Below, one piece after another: positions 49,496 through 62,448 of a DNA stretch of 64,000 nucleotides. The stretch covers positions 1 to 64,000 of the forward strand of contig JANTQF010000041.1 of NCBI GenBank assembly GCA_032988165.1, given 5' to 3'. Position 1 is the stretch's first letter; each line of letters begins with the position of its first letter. The notes beneath the pieces were generated by a model. That model did not search any database. It had not been told where the DNA came from and saw nothing but the letters and a program-made list of their open reading frames with translations. The stretch comes from Emmonsiellopsis sp. PD_33. Its lineage: Eukaryota; Ascomycota; Eurotiomycetes; Onygenales; Ajellomycetaceae. Made by a program: the position numbers and the translations under genes.

Positions 49496-52400
49496 ATGCA
49501 GCTCCTGCAGAAGCTTTCCGGCTATCCCAGCCTTCTTCTGGCTGGGAATCCCTCCAAGATCGATATAGGCCAGCTTTTGTTGGGCATTGTCTTCGCCATT
49601 GCATCCGGCGTGCCCTTTCCCATTATCGGAATCCTGTTCGGCCAACTCCTCGACGATTTCAATGCAGTAACGTGCGGTGCCAACGAGAGCTCGCAGTCCG
49701 ATGCCGAATATCAACATGACATCAACGGCAGGATCCTCATGATCGTGTATCTGGCCATTGCTCAGTTCGTGGCCATCTATATCCATCTCGCCTGCTGGAG
49801 CCTGAACGGCGCTCGACTGGCGCAGCGATTGCGCGAAGCCTACCTCCGGAACTTACTGCGACAAGAACCCTCGTTTTTTGATAATCTACCTCCTGGAGAG
49901 ATCGCCTCACGACTCAATGGCGATATCCAGGCTATCCGCTCAGGAACGGCAGAGAAGGTGGGAATCTGCCTGTCGAGTGCCTCTTTTTTTGTTACCGCCT
50001 ATGTTGTCGCTTTCATCAAGGACTACCACCTTGCCGCCATGCTTATCTCCCTGATCCCGGCGTATTTCCTCATGTCATTCATCGGAAGTCACTACATCGA
50101 GAAATTTTCGGGGAAGATGTCAGATTATGCTGCTACAGCGGCATCGATCGCTTCGGAAGCACTATCCAACACTGTTATTGTGCAGGCATTCGGGGCAAAT
50201 GCTCGGCTGGAAGATAAATTCTCCAAAGCACTCAAGGCGGCGGAGCACGAGGGATTGAAAAAGGCTACGGCGGTGGGCACACAGTCCGGGGTTTTGTACT
50301 TTATTGCGTACTCGGCCAATGGTCTTGCATTCTGGCAAGGAAGCAGACAGATTGCCAAGTCCGTCAGTGGTGACTCCCAGGGTGCCACAGTGGGTGCCAC
50401 ATTCACAGTGATATTTATCCTGGTTGAAGGTTAGTTAGTCTGCTATAATTCACATCGACCTTTTATTAACACACGTTAGCCACCCTGCTCCTTAGTCAAG
50501 TCGCCCCTTTCCTCCACCTGTTCGTCGCAGCCGTTGCCTCGTACCGCAAACTACAGGAAGATATCAACCGAGAGCCGCTGATCGACGGTACCACTGCATC
50601 TGGCCTTCGCCTCACTCAGGCAGAAGGCGGATTCGAGTTCAAGAATGTCTCATTCACCTATCCCTCCCGTCCTGAGGTCACCGTTCTCGATGGAATCAGC
50701 CTCAGCATACCAGCAAACAAGCATACTGCCCTTGTCGGTCTCTCCGGGAGTGGCAAGTCTACTATTGCGGGTTTAGTCACAAGGCTCTATGATCCTACCG
50801 AGGGTCAAATCCTGTTTGATGGCCATGACCTACGTGATTTGAATACGCGGGACCTGAGAAGTTTTCTCAGCCTGGTGCAGCAGGAGCCTTCTCTCTTGGA
50901 TCGATCGCTCCTGGAAAATATCGCGCACGGCTTGATGAATTCAAGCAATCCCGCTCATGCACATCTCAAGCCTGTGCTTCTCAGTTCTGAGCTAGCAGAT
51001 CTCGCCAGCGACGTTAGAGAGGGAGGAGACTTGATGGTAGCGGCAGAGCAGCGAGGCGCGGAAGTATCTGAGATAGTCACCTTGGTTCAAAAGGCTGCCG
51101 CCCTGGCGGATGCAGATGGCTTCATCAGTGTGCTGCAGCATGGCTACGGCACGGTTGTGGGTTCTAGTGGACGATTGATTAGTGGTGGTCAGAAGCAGAG
51201 AGTGGCTCTTGCTCGTGCTTTAGTCAAGGACCCTGCTGTTCTCATTCTGGATGAAGCTACGGCCTCACTCGATTCATCTAGCGAGCAACGGATCCAGCGG
51301 GCAATTGCTAATATTGCCACGGGTAGGACGGTTGTTACCATTGCTCATCGTTTGTCGACCATCACTAGCGCGGATAATATCATTGTCATGCACAAGGGCC
51401 ATATCCTGGAAGAGGGAAACCATGCGTCACTCATGGCGAAGAATGGCGCCTATGCTGATCTTGTCAAACTGCAAACCATCGGATCCGCATCAGACAATAA
51501 TGATACCAATCTCGAGACTCTAAGCAAGTCGGAAGCCTCCACCGGGGCAGATATTGAGAAGACCGGTCTATCAATTGATACCCCAGAAGTCGTTGGACAC
51601 AACGAGGTTTCGATCAGTGAAGCTCTTGTCAATGACTCCACGGAACAGCAGGATGAACCAGAGACCCCCAACAAGTCACTGTGGGCTCTTGCACGAGGTT
51701 ATGCTCCAACCTTGAGGCCACATCTTCTAATCATCTTCATGGCTCTACTTGGCGCGAGTATCGTCGGCGGAGCATTCTCTGGTGAAGCTGTGATTTTCGG
51801 AAACACTGTCGGCAGTCTAAATCCCTGTCATAGCCCAGACAGTATTCGATCTAGGGGTAACTTTTTTGGTCTGATGTTCTTTGTTCTCGCCATCATTGAG
51901 TTCTTCGCAAATCTGGTCAGTTGGTCCGGATTTGGCTGGGCCTCAGAGAAGATTGTCTATACAGTACGGGTGCTGTCATTCCGATCTCTGTTTGAACAGG
52001 ACCTCCAGTGGCATCAGTCTAACGGCCGGACACCCGCCCTGCTTCTCTCCTATATAACCAAGGATGGCAGTGCCCTGGCAGGTCTGAGCGGCTCCATCAT
52101 TGGCACCCTCTTTTCCATCACTGTCAACCTGATCGCTGCTATCATCCTGACCCACATCATTGCCTGGCGGATTGCACTGGTCTGCCTCGCGTTAGTCCCC
52201 CTTCTACTTGGCGCTGGCCTTATGGAGCTACGGGTACTCGGGAAGTTTGAGGAAAAACATGAAACCGCTTACACAAAATCTGTCGACATCGGCGTGGAAG
52301 CAATCACGTCCATCAAAACCATCGCCTCATTGTCTCTAGAAGAAGAAACTCTCACGACCTACCGACGCTCACTCAAAGGGCCACGCAAGGACACATTCAT

Positions 52401-53490
52401 AGTGACGGTGCAAGCCAGTCTGTGGCAGGCCATGACCTACTTCCTGGGTAACCTGGTGAACGCGCTGGCGTACTGGTGGGGTTCCAAGCAGATCATCTCA
52501 GGCAACTATACGCAAACCCAGTTCCTGATCGTTGTCTTCTCACTACTGGTCAGCGCACTCTTATGGAGCCAGATGTTTGCTCTTGCTCCCGAGCTCTCCA
52601 GTGCCAGGGCCGCCATGGCGCGGATCCTGAGTCTTATCGAGATCGGCTCGGATGGGATGCGGGGACAGGTGCGTCCCCCGCTCCAGGAAGCAAAGGACGT
52701 CGAATCGAACGCCGAACCGAAAACGGGGCACGGTTCCAGCACCGCCTCGAGCGTGCAGGTATGCGACGTGCACTTCTCCTACCCTGCGCGGCCAGACGTC
52801 AAAGTGCTTAATGGCCTGAGCATTGACATCCGACCCGGTCAATTCTGCGCGCTCGTTGGACCCAGCGGGGCAGGAAAATCCACAATCATCTCCTTGGTCG
52901 AACGGCTGTATACGCCGCAGTCCGGATCCGTGGTCATTGATGGTGTCGACGTGACCCGACATCGTGAAATTGCCTTCCGCGACAGCATTTCGCTGGTGCC
53001 CCAGGACAGTGTGCTCTTTGAGGGGAGTATTGAGTTCAACATCAGCCTGGGCGCGCGCCCGGGCCACCAGGCGTCCATGGAGGACATCATCGAGGCATGT
53101 AAGCTGGCCAACATCCACGATGTGATTGAGGCATTGCCGGATGGATACCAGACACTCTGTGGTCCAAATGGCAGCCAGTTCTCTGGTGGTCAGAAGCAGC
53201 GACTGTCAATTGCTAGGGCTCTTGTTCGCAAGCCAAAGCTGCTGATATTGGATGAGTCGACCAGTGCGCTAGATGCAGAGTCAGAGCAATTACTGCAGGA
53301 TGGATTAGAGAAGGCTGCCCAGGGGATCACGGTCATCGCGATTGCACATCGCCTGCGTACGATCCGAAAGGCAGATGTTATCTTCTTGATTGACGGGGGT
53401 AGTTGTGTTGATCGAGGGACACATGAGGAACTTCTTCAGAGGTCGGACAGCTATAGGGCAAATGTCACGCATCAGACAGTGGCCGAGTGA
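49496..53490 (+). CDS. sitT: ABC transporter, ABCB full-size type (SitT-like)
   Basis: Two exons, 49496..50429 and 50480..53490, with a 50 bp intron; 1314 residues. The layout is TMD-NBD-TMD-NBD. TMD1 spans about residues 25-330. NBD1 has Walker A GLSGSGKST at about 397, signature ISGGQKQR and Walker B VLILDEATAS. TMD2 covers about 690-1000. NBD2 has Walker A GPSGAGKST at about 1104, signature FSGGQKQR and Walker B LLILDESTSALD. All ATP-site motifs are intact, so it should be active. NBD1 has a longer than usual segment between the Q-loop and the signature (about residues 475-545). Full-size ABCB proteins of this kind are exporters in the plasma or vacuolar membrane. Its place between the MFS transporter and the sidD-like NRPS matches the ABC gene of the A. 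fumigatus cluster, so a role in moving siderophore or its products is inferred. The start is the ATG opening MQLLQKLSGYP. Confidence 0.88.
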
Positions 53491-53741
53491 TGGATTTGAT
53501 GCTGGGGGGGGGGGTAGGAGGAGGAGGAAGCCACACTAGGCCTGGGATAGACTAGCGCCTATTCCACACGTGACCATGGATCTTGGCATTTTATATTTTC
53601 AATAAACCCCCCTGTTTCTTTGTTTGTAACTTCAACATGTATTTATAGGTCTGGCGATAATCCCATCGGATTGGTATAATAGAGATAGAATAAAAAGGTA
53701 ACTGAATTCAAATCTACTAAATATTGTTATACACCTGAAAT
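53491..53741. other. Convergent spacer between ABC transporter and NRPS
   Basis: The ABC gene and the NRPS gene run toward each other with only 251 bp between their stop codons. AT-rich 3' untranslated sequence and a G run (about 53503-53512) are all I see. Confidence 0.6.
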
Positions 53742-56700
53742 CTAATTTTCAAACAGTACTAGTAAGCTCTCTGAGCGCTGTCCCAATGTCCGAACCGATT
53801 CAGCCAACTCATCCAGAATGCCATCCACAAACTCGGCATCTCTCTCGCTGCCAACGACTCCCACATGCATCTTTCCCTCGCGAATAAAGGAAACAGCCTT
53901 GATTGGATACGCAGCATCTCCGTGCGGGCTCGAGATATCAACCCGACAGCTTCCTCCGGCAAAGGGCATGGTATCAAAGTCCTCATGGTCCTGATGGTGG
54001 ACAATCGAGTTGAAGAAATCAGCTGACCATTGCGCTTGCTTTGCGATCCTCTGGAAACCGAGGAAATCATGCGCTGCGGACTGAGCGCTCCGCTTCTGAA
54101 CAAAGCGCAGGAGGTCCATGCCTGTCCATTGGGGATCGAATGGCACTCGCATGGGGGTAACCTGGTAGCAAGGACCGATGACGTTCTCGACATTGGGCAT
54201 GTCGACTGTCCGGCCAGAGGTAACGCTGCCGAATGTCACATCTGTGGTGTTGAGTCGGCGTGCAAGGACCAATGCCCAGGCTGCGGTGAGCAGATTGGCT
54301 GTTGTGATGTCCTCGAGGGGTGGCATGTCGATGGGCTTAGTGTGGAAGATGGATGCGTCTGTGGGCTGTGTTGAGGCATTGAGGACGGACAGAGACGAGT
54401 TTTCCAGGAGGGTTTGCCAGTAGCCGAGGGCTTCAGTCTGGACACGCTCGTCCATGGTATGACCCATGTAAGCTGCGAATGACTCGTAATCGACAATCTT
54501 GCCTCCAACATACAAAGTTTCTAGATCTCGAAGGAGTCTAGGAAGGGACACGCCGTCATATTGTGCGTGTGAAAGGCCAAGAACCAAGCATTCTTTGCCT
54601 TCACTGCTTTCGATATGGGATACCCTGAGGAATGAGGAACCCAGCTGGAAGTTAGACTCGATGTCTATTTTACAGAGATCCACAACGCCTTGATCGAAAT
54701 CTCCCTCGACCTTGTGCATCGTCACAGGAGTATCCATTGCCTCAATGACCACTTGGAAGTAGGTTGAGTTATGTTCGATAAAGACAGTACGCAGAATATC
54801 ATGGGTCTTGACCAGCTCGGTACAGGCAGAAAGTAATTTCTCCCGGTCAATCCCATTGTCAAAGTACAGCATTGTGTACTGAATAGAGGTCCGTGGCGGC
54901 TGGATTGTCGCTCTGATATCGAGTCCCTGGGAATCCGTCACTGGGGCTACATCTCGAATTGACCACTCCGGATTGGCCAGCTGTGGTCGAACAATCTCGG
55001 ACAGAAATTTCTCAGTGTCCATGCTGCCGAGCGTTGAAAACGGCATATATGTCTGGTTGTTCTTCTGGGACACTGCGCCCACCTTCAGCACTTTCGCCGC
55101 GTCACCAAGTCGCATGTTCTGGAAGATATCGGCCACAGTCAAACGGTGTCCCTGGGTACGAAGGAATGAAGCTAATTTCATTGCTAGCACGGAATCACCG
55201 CCAAGCCGGAAGAAATTGTCGTCGACGTCGACCTTCTCTGGGTTCATTTTCAGAATCTTGGCCCAAGAGGACCGCAGGATGTCTTCCGCGGCTGACAAAG
55301 TGGTTTGGACCGAGGCCTTGGACCATGCATCTTTGAAGCCTTCCTGGAGTTGGATGAGAACTTCGCGTGGTATCTTTGAGGCGAACTGGTTTAGCAGACC
55401 GTGGTCTATGCCTTGCGGGAGCTTGTTTACCACGACATACACAGATGGCGCCATATAAGATGGTAGAGAATCGTGCATGAACTTATCGAGCTTCTTGAGA
55501 GCGATGACCAAGCTGGTCGGAACCCCACAAACGATGGTCGTTTCGAATTTATCGCAAGAAATCTCATGGTCATCTGATAAGATCTGGACGCGCCCTTCCT
55601 GTGACGGTTGTTGCTCGACGAGGACGATCAATTCTTGATCCTGCGCATGCTCACCCTCGACAGTTGTCCTGATTATTGCTGCTGCTGCGCGAATGGTTGG
55701 TGGGAGATGTCTTGTCAAGTGTGTCTCGAGTTCTCCCATGTCGAGGGCATGCCCCTGAACACCTACAACGTTCTCCTTCCGACCAACGAAGGCCAAGCTA
55801 CCATCCTCGCGTCGCTGGACCATGTCACCGGTTGACTGAACTTTCCCAGCCCGGCCAGGGCAAGCAGGGCTGCCCGCCGCCAACCAGGCAGGTGTATCCA
55901 CAGCGTCGCCAGGCAGGAAAGCCCCCTCCAGCCAGAGCTCCCCGACACACCCGAGAGGCGATAGGAGAGATGGGTTCCGCGGGTCACATACCCAGGAGAC
56001 GACAGCCGGTGGGTAGCGGGACTCTTGCTTGGTGTTTGCATTCGCACGAGGCTTGCCAGAGGATTCGTCTACAGACAATGGGGCTATCTTGTTCCATTCC
56101 CAGATCTGATTCAATTCCGCAGCTGGAAGGCAGGAAATGTCGCTGATCCTTCTAGACACATCACTGCTCAGCTGCAAGCAGGCCTTCTCCAACTGTGCGA
56201 GGATCCGCTCCATCTGCGAAATATCGATCAATGTGCTGTCGAAACTGGCGCAGACTCGGAATCCACCCTTGCGGATACCAAACGCGAGCATGAGCGGATA
56301 CGGGTTGAAATGCAACGCTTCCCGTACAACATCACCTGTCTTGAATCCGAGTTCGCTACCGACATACTCTGGCTCAGGCTGCACCACTAAGCCTGTGGGA
56401 GCTTCACAGGCATGCTGCGCATCGCGACTGACCTTGCGGATATTCTGCATACCCATATGCTGATACGGTGTTCGAGAAGACATACCCTGCTGAATACTTT
56501 GCAAATAGTTCTCCACCGAGCTGGCCCGGTGGATTCGGACGCGCACCGGAACTGTCGCAATCAGGGGACCGACGATACTTTCGATCCCAGGAAGCGAGAT
56601 ATCGCGGCCAGTAAGAGTCTCACCGAAGACGACATCATCGCTTCCCATGTACTGCGACGCTACGAGGGCCCAAGCACCGCGGATCAGAGTGGCCATGGTG

Positions 56701-59700
56701 AACGGCGATCCGGCAGCCATCTCGAGCGGGACCTGGCGCTCGATCATGCCGTCGGGGGTAGGTAGGAAGTCTCTTGAGGGCAGACGTGGGAACTGGGGCC
56801 CGACGGCGCCGTTCAGTTCTCGACGCCAGAACTCCTGCATGGCGGCATCCTCCGTGTCGCGAAAATGCTTAACAAAATCCCGCATTTGCGTCTGTGTCTC
56901 GATGGGTTGGGATTGAAGGACGTTGCTGATCTGCTGCAGGATGCGTGGCTCCGACCACCCGTCGTAGAGGACGTGGTGGACTGTCCAGACCATGTATCGT
57001 TTACCATCAGCCGAGTCGTCTATAATGGCATATCGGGCCAGATTCTGGCCGAGGTCCATCTTCTCAGTTCTGTCTGTCTCGAGATATTCAGCCAGGTTGG
57101 TCGAGTCTCTCCAAGCAATTTGTTCTCTCAGCACGACCTGTTGCAGCCCTGGTTCCTGGAGCTGGGCAACTCGAGTCCGCAGGATGGGAATAGCGTCCAC
57201 AACTTCTCCCCATGCGTTTTTCCACGAATCCAGGTCGATGTGTGCGGGAATGCTTGCCACTCTTTGGGCGACGTATACTTTGACAGATTTCAGGGAGAAC
57301 GTAAAGAGGGACTCCTGCGTTGGAGTGCAAGGATAGATGTCTTCGACTGCTGCTTTGTCCACTCCACATGACTGTGCTGCTTCCTCGCACGCGCTATCAC
57401 TCTCTTGGGAGATCAGTGCGAAGGCTGGCACTTCGACTTGCGTCTGGGACTGGCAGGTGCCCACAACAGCGGCCATTGTGGACAGGGTCGGATGGCCAAA
57501 CGCATTAGCGACTGTGAGGTCGAGGCTGTGATCTCTGCATAAAGACACGAGTTTCATCGCCGTCAATGAATCGCCACCCAGTGCGAAGAAGTTGTCTTGC
57601 AGACGAATCGACTTGGCTTCTAGTTTGAGGGCCTGGCTCCAGGCGTGCCGTAACCGCTGCTCGAGCTCACTCAGCTCTCGATTTACAGGCTTCTGCTCAC
57701 CCTGGTCGAGCCGCCGTAGGTCAATTGTGGCACCAAATTGGCGGAGCCGCTTGCGGTCCGTCTTGCCCGATATCAAAGTAGGAATGTGGTTCACGGGGAT
57801 ATATGCAGTAGGCACCATGTATCGAGGCAGCACAGTTTTGATCTCTGCATCGGCCTGAGAAAGTCTTTCACGCAGCCCATGCGGTAGTTCCTGCGCCGTG
57901 AGGTCGCTCTCTTGCTTGACAGATTGGGGTGCAATAAATCCCACGAGTGTCGGTTGACCCCCAGCCCCTGCCGGTACGATCACCTCTGCGATCACATTGA
58001 TGTCTGATGGTAGTCTAGCGCGAAGCTGGCTCTCGATTTCCCCCAGTTCCACCCGCTGCCCGCGCAACTTCACCTGCGTATCTTTGCGTCCCACAAAGAC
58101 AATGCCTCCCGAACCGTCGGGATCATACCTACCCAGGTCACCGGTCTTATACAAGCGACCCCGGCGGCCGGCGTAGTTACTGTGGCCTGCAACAAGCCAG
58201 GACGGATCCTCAATAAATGCGGCAGCGGTTTTCGCAGCGTCATTCAGGTATCCCTGCCCAACAATCGGTCCCTCAACCAAAAGCTCACCCACAGCACCAA
58301 CAGGCATGAGTAATTCATGGTAATTGGGATCCACAATCCACATGGCCGCACCATTTCCCGGTCCAATTGAAATGTAGTCCCGACCAGTGGCTGCACTGCT
58401 GTTAATTGTGCACCCAATCGTGCACTCACAGGGTCCATACCCAATGATGATTCTAGTGTCCTTACCCCAGAGCGTGACATCTCTCGCCAAGACAGCTTCA
58501 CCTCCAAGACCTAGGCCTTCAAGTGACAAAATCACATCCGCGTCCAGAATCCGTGCCACCGAGGGAGTCAGGCCGGCATAGTTGATCTTCATGCTCCGGA
58601 TTGCCATATTGATGTCATTTAGGCGATCTTCGTCGGAGGGAATACAGAGACAGCCACCATTTCCTAGGGTCAACAGCATGCTGTCGATACTAACATCAAA
58701 GGCGTAGGAAGCAAAATCAAGGACTCTGGAGTTTGATGTGTATCCAACAGCCTTGGCTCGAGGGATGGCACTACTGGTGTAGGTCTCATGGGAAATTTTG
58801 ACGCCTTTTGGGGTGCCCGTGCTGCCAGAGGTGAAGATGATGTACATCAGAGCAGAGGACGGCACAGATGGCAACTGTGCAAGCTCTTGAGTATCTGGTA
58901 AAGATGTGAAGGCTTCGTCCCCTACGACGAAAAACTTGCCGCTGGGTAAGATGGAAGTTGCCAGCTCATGCTGCTTGTGCGAGGCCACCATCATCGATGC
59001 ACCAACTTGCTCTCCCATATTCTGGAGACGAGCCCGCGGCAGGGTCGGGTCCATGAGCACAAAGGTGGCACCGGTTTTCATCACTCCCAGCACGGCGACG
59101 ATGGTCCATCTCGACTTTTCAAAGCATATGGGGACCACATCATGTAAGCTCACGCCCATATCCTTGAGCGAGTGCGCCACATTGGTAGAATACCGGTCGA
59201 TTTGGCCGTATGTCAAATTGCCGTCCCAGGATGCAATTGCTTCTTTGTCTGGTGTGTCTTGCGCTCGTTGGGATATCATCTCGTGCATGCAAAATTGGTA
59301 GGACGGGGGGAGTTTGTGATTCCATCGCCATATCTCATTCAGGTCATATGTAGTCGGCCGGAGACAGTCTTCAATAGAAAGATTGGGGTTTGATTGGCAT
59401 AGGTTGATGGTATCAACAAGGGATTCGATGTGTTGCGTCACTGTGAATGGCAGCATATTCTGGGTGTGCCATACGGGGCGGATGTTGAGACTGTCTTTAT
59501 CGAGGCGCACTTGGACATGCAGCAGGCCCTGCTACAGTCAGCCATTGGACTATATTTTCAAGATGGAGGATCCAATTACCTCGTCTTTGGCATCTTCTGA
59601 CGTCCGAGAGAGGGATCCAGTGGTCAACAGGAGAGATGCAGACGAAGAAGAGTCTACACCCTGTTGTGATGCGACTGTCGCAACATGGCGGGAAATAGAT

Positions 59701-59990
59701 GCTACAGTCTCCCTAACTGTACCCCGCAACCCTGTCATCACTTCGTCCATCGAGAGAATTGCACCCGCCGACTCGTTTTCTCGACCTGTATACGCCCACC
59801 CATAGCGAACATGGCCTCCTTCCCGCGTCCTGAGAAGGACAATGAGCCAGGACAGCAGCACGATATCCTCTCTCAAGCCTGTCGGTGTCTGGTGATCTTC
59901 CATATCGGCAATCTGAAAGGACGTAGAGCCGTCTGCCTCCGCTTGGTTGGTGACTTCATCTTCATGGATGTTCGTCTGCGTTGATCCCAT
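53742..59990 (-). CDS. sidD: SidD-like siderophore NRPS (fusarinine-type synthetase)
   Basis: Two exons, 59990..59580 and 59528..53742, with a 51 bp intron (branch TGGCTGAC); 2065 residues. Adenylation domain 1 has FTSGSTGTPKGV at about 369-380, GYGPCECTIG at about 500, YKTGDLGRY at about 597 and a C-terminal SGKTDRKRL. The first carrier domain has LGGDSLTAMK (Ser 791). Condensation domain 1 has HHVLYDG at about 988. A partial adenylation stretch then keeps only late motifs (TGDMVQRRED, FVGRKENVVG). The second carrier domain has LGGDSVLAMK (about 1580), and the terminal condensation domain has SHAQYDG (about 1791). The order A-T-C-(partial A)-T-C and the length fit SidD, which builds the cyclic trimer fusarinine C from anhydromevalonyl-hydroxyornithine. 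One active A domain working iteratively is expected. No frameshift or stop is seen. Confidence 0.88.
55700..56060 (-). other. Truncated second adenylation domain of the NRPS
   Basis: Inside the NRPS, between condensation domain 1 and the second carrier domain, the frame keeps adenylation-like late motifs (VGELWLEGAF, STGDMVQRRED, FVGRKENVVG, LDMGELETHL). The ATP-binding and substrate-pocket motifs of the front part are missing. Such a remnant is a known trait of SidD-type synthetases and is not a local break, since the frame is open throughout. Confidence 0.75.
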
Positions 59991-60317
59991 TGTATCGGTA
60001 GTCTAGCTGTGTGTATGATGTGACAGAGGGGAAGTAAGATGCGACTAAAGTGGTGTATGCTATAAAATTAGCTACTTTGCATCTACAACAGTGCAGAACG
60101 CATCCGGGATCGCCATGTAGTCATGGAGTGACCGCGAACACGACAGATGCCCGACCCGTAGTCCGTAGTCCGTAGTCCATAGTCCGCGCTTCGCCCTGTG
60201 CATCGAACGGGTGGACCGTGGGTAAATGGATAACGGGTCCATGTTCAACAAGTATAGTACGCAGCCCGTACAGATTACAGTCTTGAGTCTACCGCATGCT
60301 TCTGTTCATCGATACTA
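59991..60317. promoter_or_regulatory. Promoter region of the NRPS, cut off by a transposon
   Basis: Only 327 bp of ordinary-composition DNA separates the NRPS start codon from the terminal repeat of the pogo-like element. It contains a CGTAGTC heptamer repeated three times and once varied (60157-60184), and one GATAA core (60229-60233, within ATGGATAAC). I see no exact ATCWGATAA. The transposon may have displaced or shortened the original promoter. Confidence 0.55.
60157..60184. repeat. CGTAGTC tandem heptamer, four units
   Basis: Three exact CGTAGTC units followed by one CATAGTC variant, between the NRPS start and the transposon. Confidence 0.85.
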
Positions 60318-60417
60318 ACCGGGCCCTTATGCTTACGTAACTACGTTTTCCGTTACATGCTGTACAGACCCTCATATATGAGGGTCCACCACCTCAATGA
60401 AAACTGCCATCTCAATG
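60318..60417 (+). repeat. Left terminal inverted repeat of pogo-like element
   Basis: 100 bp, starts ACCGGGCCCT; matches the right repeat at 87 of 100 positions. The outer 35 bases keep several CpGs (the last at 60351-60352). Confidence 0.9.
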
Positions 60418-61056
60418 TTAAAATCTTCAACAGTCACTACATTTAATTAATTTACCACCCAATGGAGATAGAATTGAAAGATACAAGTTGATTATGGCCT
60501 AGACTATCTGATTCCAAGATCTCCTAGTAAATTTGGTGGTATTTACATTAATCCCATGATCCCTACAATACATCTTAAGTTCCTTCATCACTTTCTTTCA
60601 TTTCAGTTGTAATTTTTCCAACACCTCTACATCCTCATTCTGATGCTTGATCTTCATCATCCAATGTATGTTTGATGCAGAGATTACCCCTCTCTTATGA
60701 ATCACCCTCTATAAATCATTCCAGTGGCATTTGCAGGTAATAGTTGCAGTGGAAGTTTTAGATAGTTCCTCCTCTAAAAGTACCACAGTATTCATCAGTA
60801 TGATACTACCCTAAAATAACTTATCAAGGCCTGCACACATTGAATCAGGGTCATCCTCATGAAGGCCATCATCCATGAAATTGTCAAACTTGCACTTAAG
60901 TTCAGTGAAATAGCAGGTATTTAATGAGGTATTCCATATAGAGGATTCATAATTATAGTTGGAAATCTCTAGATCTTCAGGCACAGAGATTATCTCATAT
61001 TCATATAATTTATTAAGAACAATGAACAGATTGAATGGAATCAGGCTAGTTAATTC

Positions 61057-61332
61057 CTATCTACATTTAACTGTGCTAATTTTGAATATTATCTTCCATA
61101 TAAAGGTGATTGCATGAAGAAATTCAACCTTTATAAATTTCAAACATTCATACTGTGTAGACTCCTCTACAGCCTGTGCATGGTGATATTTATAGATCTG
61201 AAAAACACTGACATCTAATAGCTGCAGTAGATGACTTATATGAGGGATGAGATAGAATAAAATAATATTTCTATTCTCATAAAACTTTATAAACTTATAG
61301 GTACAGTGGGAATCAAATTCATCTAGAAGCAA
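61057..61332 (-). pseudogene. Transposase (DDE, pogo/Fot1 type) fragment
   Basis: A 91-codon open piece of the transposase, covering the second Asp region (LLDEFDSHCTY) and the conserved PHxSHLLQxLDV block. Upstream codons contain stops and a changed DETGF motif, so this is a remnant of a longer gene. Confidence 0.75.
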
Positions 61333-62220
61333 TAGATAGTAGGTTCCTTTAATATGAGCTATAATGAACTTATGAAAGTGCTGAATTCACTAATAAGAGA
61401 TATAATTATTATTATACTTAATTTCAGAAGTAGCTATTTTTATGTGGTTCTTAATTTCATCTGTTCAGCACTCTTATAGCAGTTTCACAGTGAGGATATA
61501 TAGGGGTGAGATGGTAAAGCCATCTATAGAAATCCCCTTAATGATAATAAGAGTTTCTCTATTATTTGAGCTTCCAATATATGCTTTCCTGCAAGGATCC
61601 TAGGTTACAATCCACTGATTCCAGCTAATTCCTATATGGAAGCCTGTCTCATTGAAGTTATACATATCACTGAGTTGGATATCATACTTCTCTATCATTA
61701 CATTGAATTGTTGAAACCAATCTAATATAAATAGAAATTTATGGGTCTATTTCCTTGCTATATTGATTATTTTTTGCCTTCATACAGTGTATTCAGAATG
61801 GCATTATAGGAATCTTTTAACCTAATATTCATCTAACTCTGAGGGGGGTTCAGTCAGATCATCATGATTTTCTGTGAGAATAAACTGTGCTGTACCACTA
61901 ATTATCAAATAATTGAAAGGTAGACCTATCTTATTTAGAGTCTCTATATACTGGCAGAGTGATTTTTCCTGGGGTTGAGATAGTAGGCAGTTCACAGTAG
62001 GTTATTTAAAGCAGGAGGTGTAACCTCTATATTAATTTTATAGATGAGAGTAGGGAATCTTATATTTTATTACTAAAGCTAATAAATTTAATTTTTCATT
62101 GTCAGGAATTAAAGCCAGAGCTTCAGAGATTCAATACTCTATTAAAATATATGAAGAAGCCATTGCATTGTGCTATTATTTAATTGTAGAGATAGAATAA
62201 TAAAATTGTAGAGATTTTTG

Positions 62221-62320
62221 CATTGAGATGGCAGTTTTCATTGAGGTAGTAGATCCTCATATATGAGGGTCTGTATAGTATGTAATAGAAAATGTAGTTA
62301 CATAAGTATAAGAGCTCAGT
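62221..62320 (-). repeat. Right terminal inverted repeat of pogo-like element
   Basis: 100 bp, read inward on the minus strand as ACTGAGCTCT. All 13 differences from the left copy are C-to-T or G-to-A with the right copy carrying T or A. No CpG remains. Confidence 0.9.
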
Positions 62321-62322
62321 TA

Positions 62323-62448
62323 CTCAGGTGGGTAAGATTTTGTGGGAAGGTTGAAGACTTTTGAATTGATCTCAGAGGTAAGAATCTATCTATCCTATGA
62401 TCACATGATATGCTAAGCTAGATTGAGAATAGAGGCCTATAGCCAACA
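62323..62448 (-). repeat. Partial 3' LTR of the copia element
   Basis: On the minus strand a polypurine tract (AAGAGGGGG, 62457-62449) is followed at once by TGTTGGC, the usual start of a Ty1/copia LTR. The LTR can be followed for 126 bases until the pogo-like element's TA. Whether it continues on the other side, at 60316 and below, is unclear. Confidence 0.55.

Larger units (their letters stand above)
60318..62320 (-). mobile_element. RIP-damaged pogo/Fot1-like DNA transposon
   Basis: The 2003 bp element has 100 bp terminal inverted repeats and is flanked on both sides by TA (60316-60317 and 62321-62322), the target duplication of the Tc1/mariner-pogo group. On the minus strand, 61332-61057 stays open and matches the DDE transposase core: LLDEFDSH, then NIILFYLIPHISHLLQLLDV, then YKYHHAQAVEE. 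Upstream, near 61640-61665, the frame gives NFNETGF where the family has DETGF, so the first catalytic Asp is Asn. Stops interrupt the rest of the frame. It cannot encode a working transposase. Confidence 0.85.
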
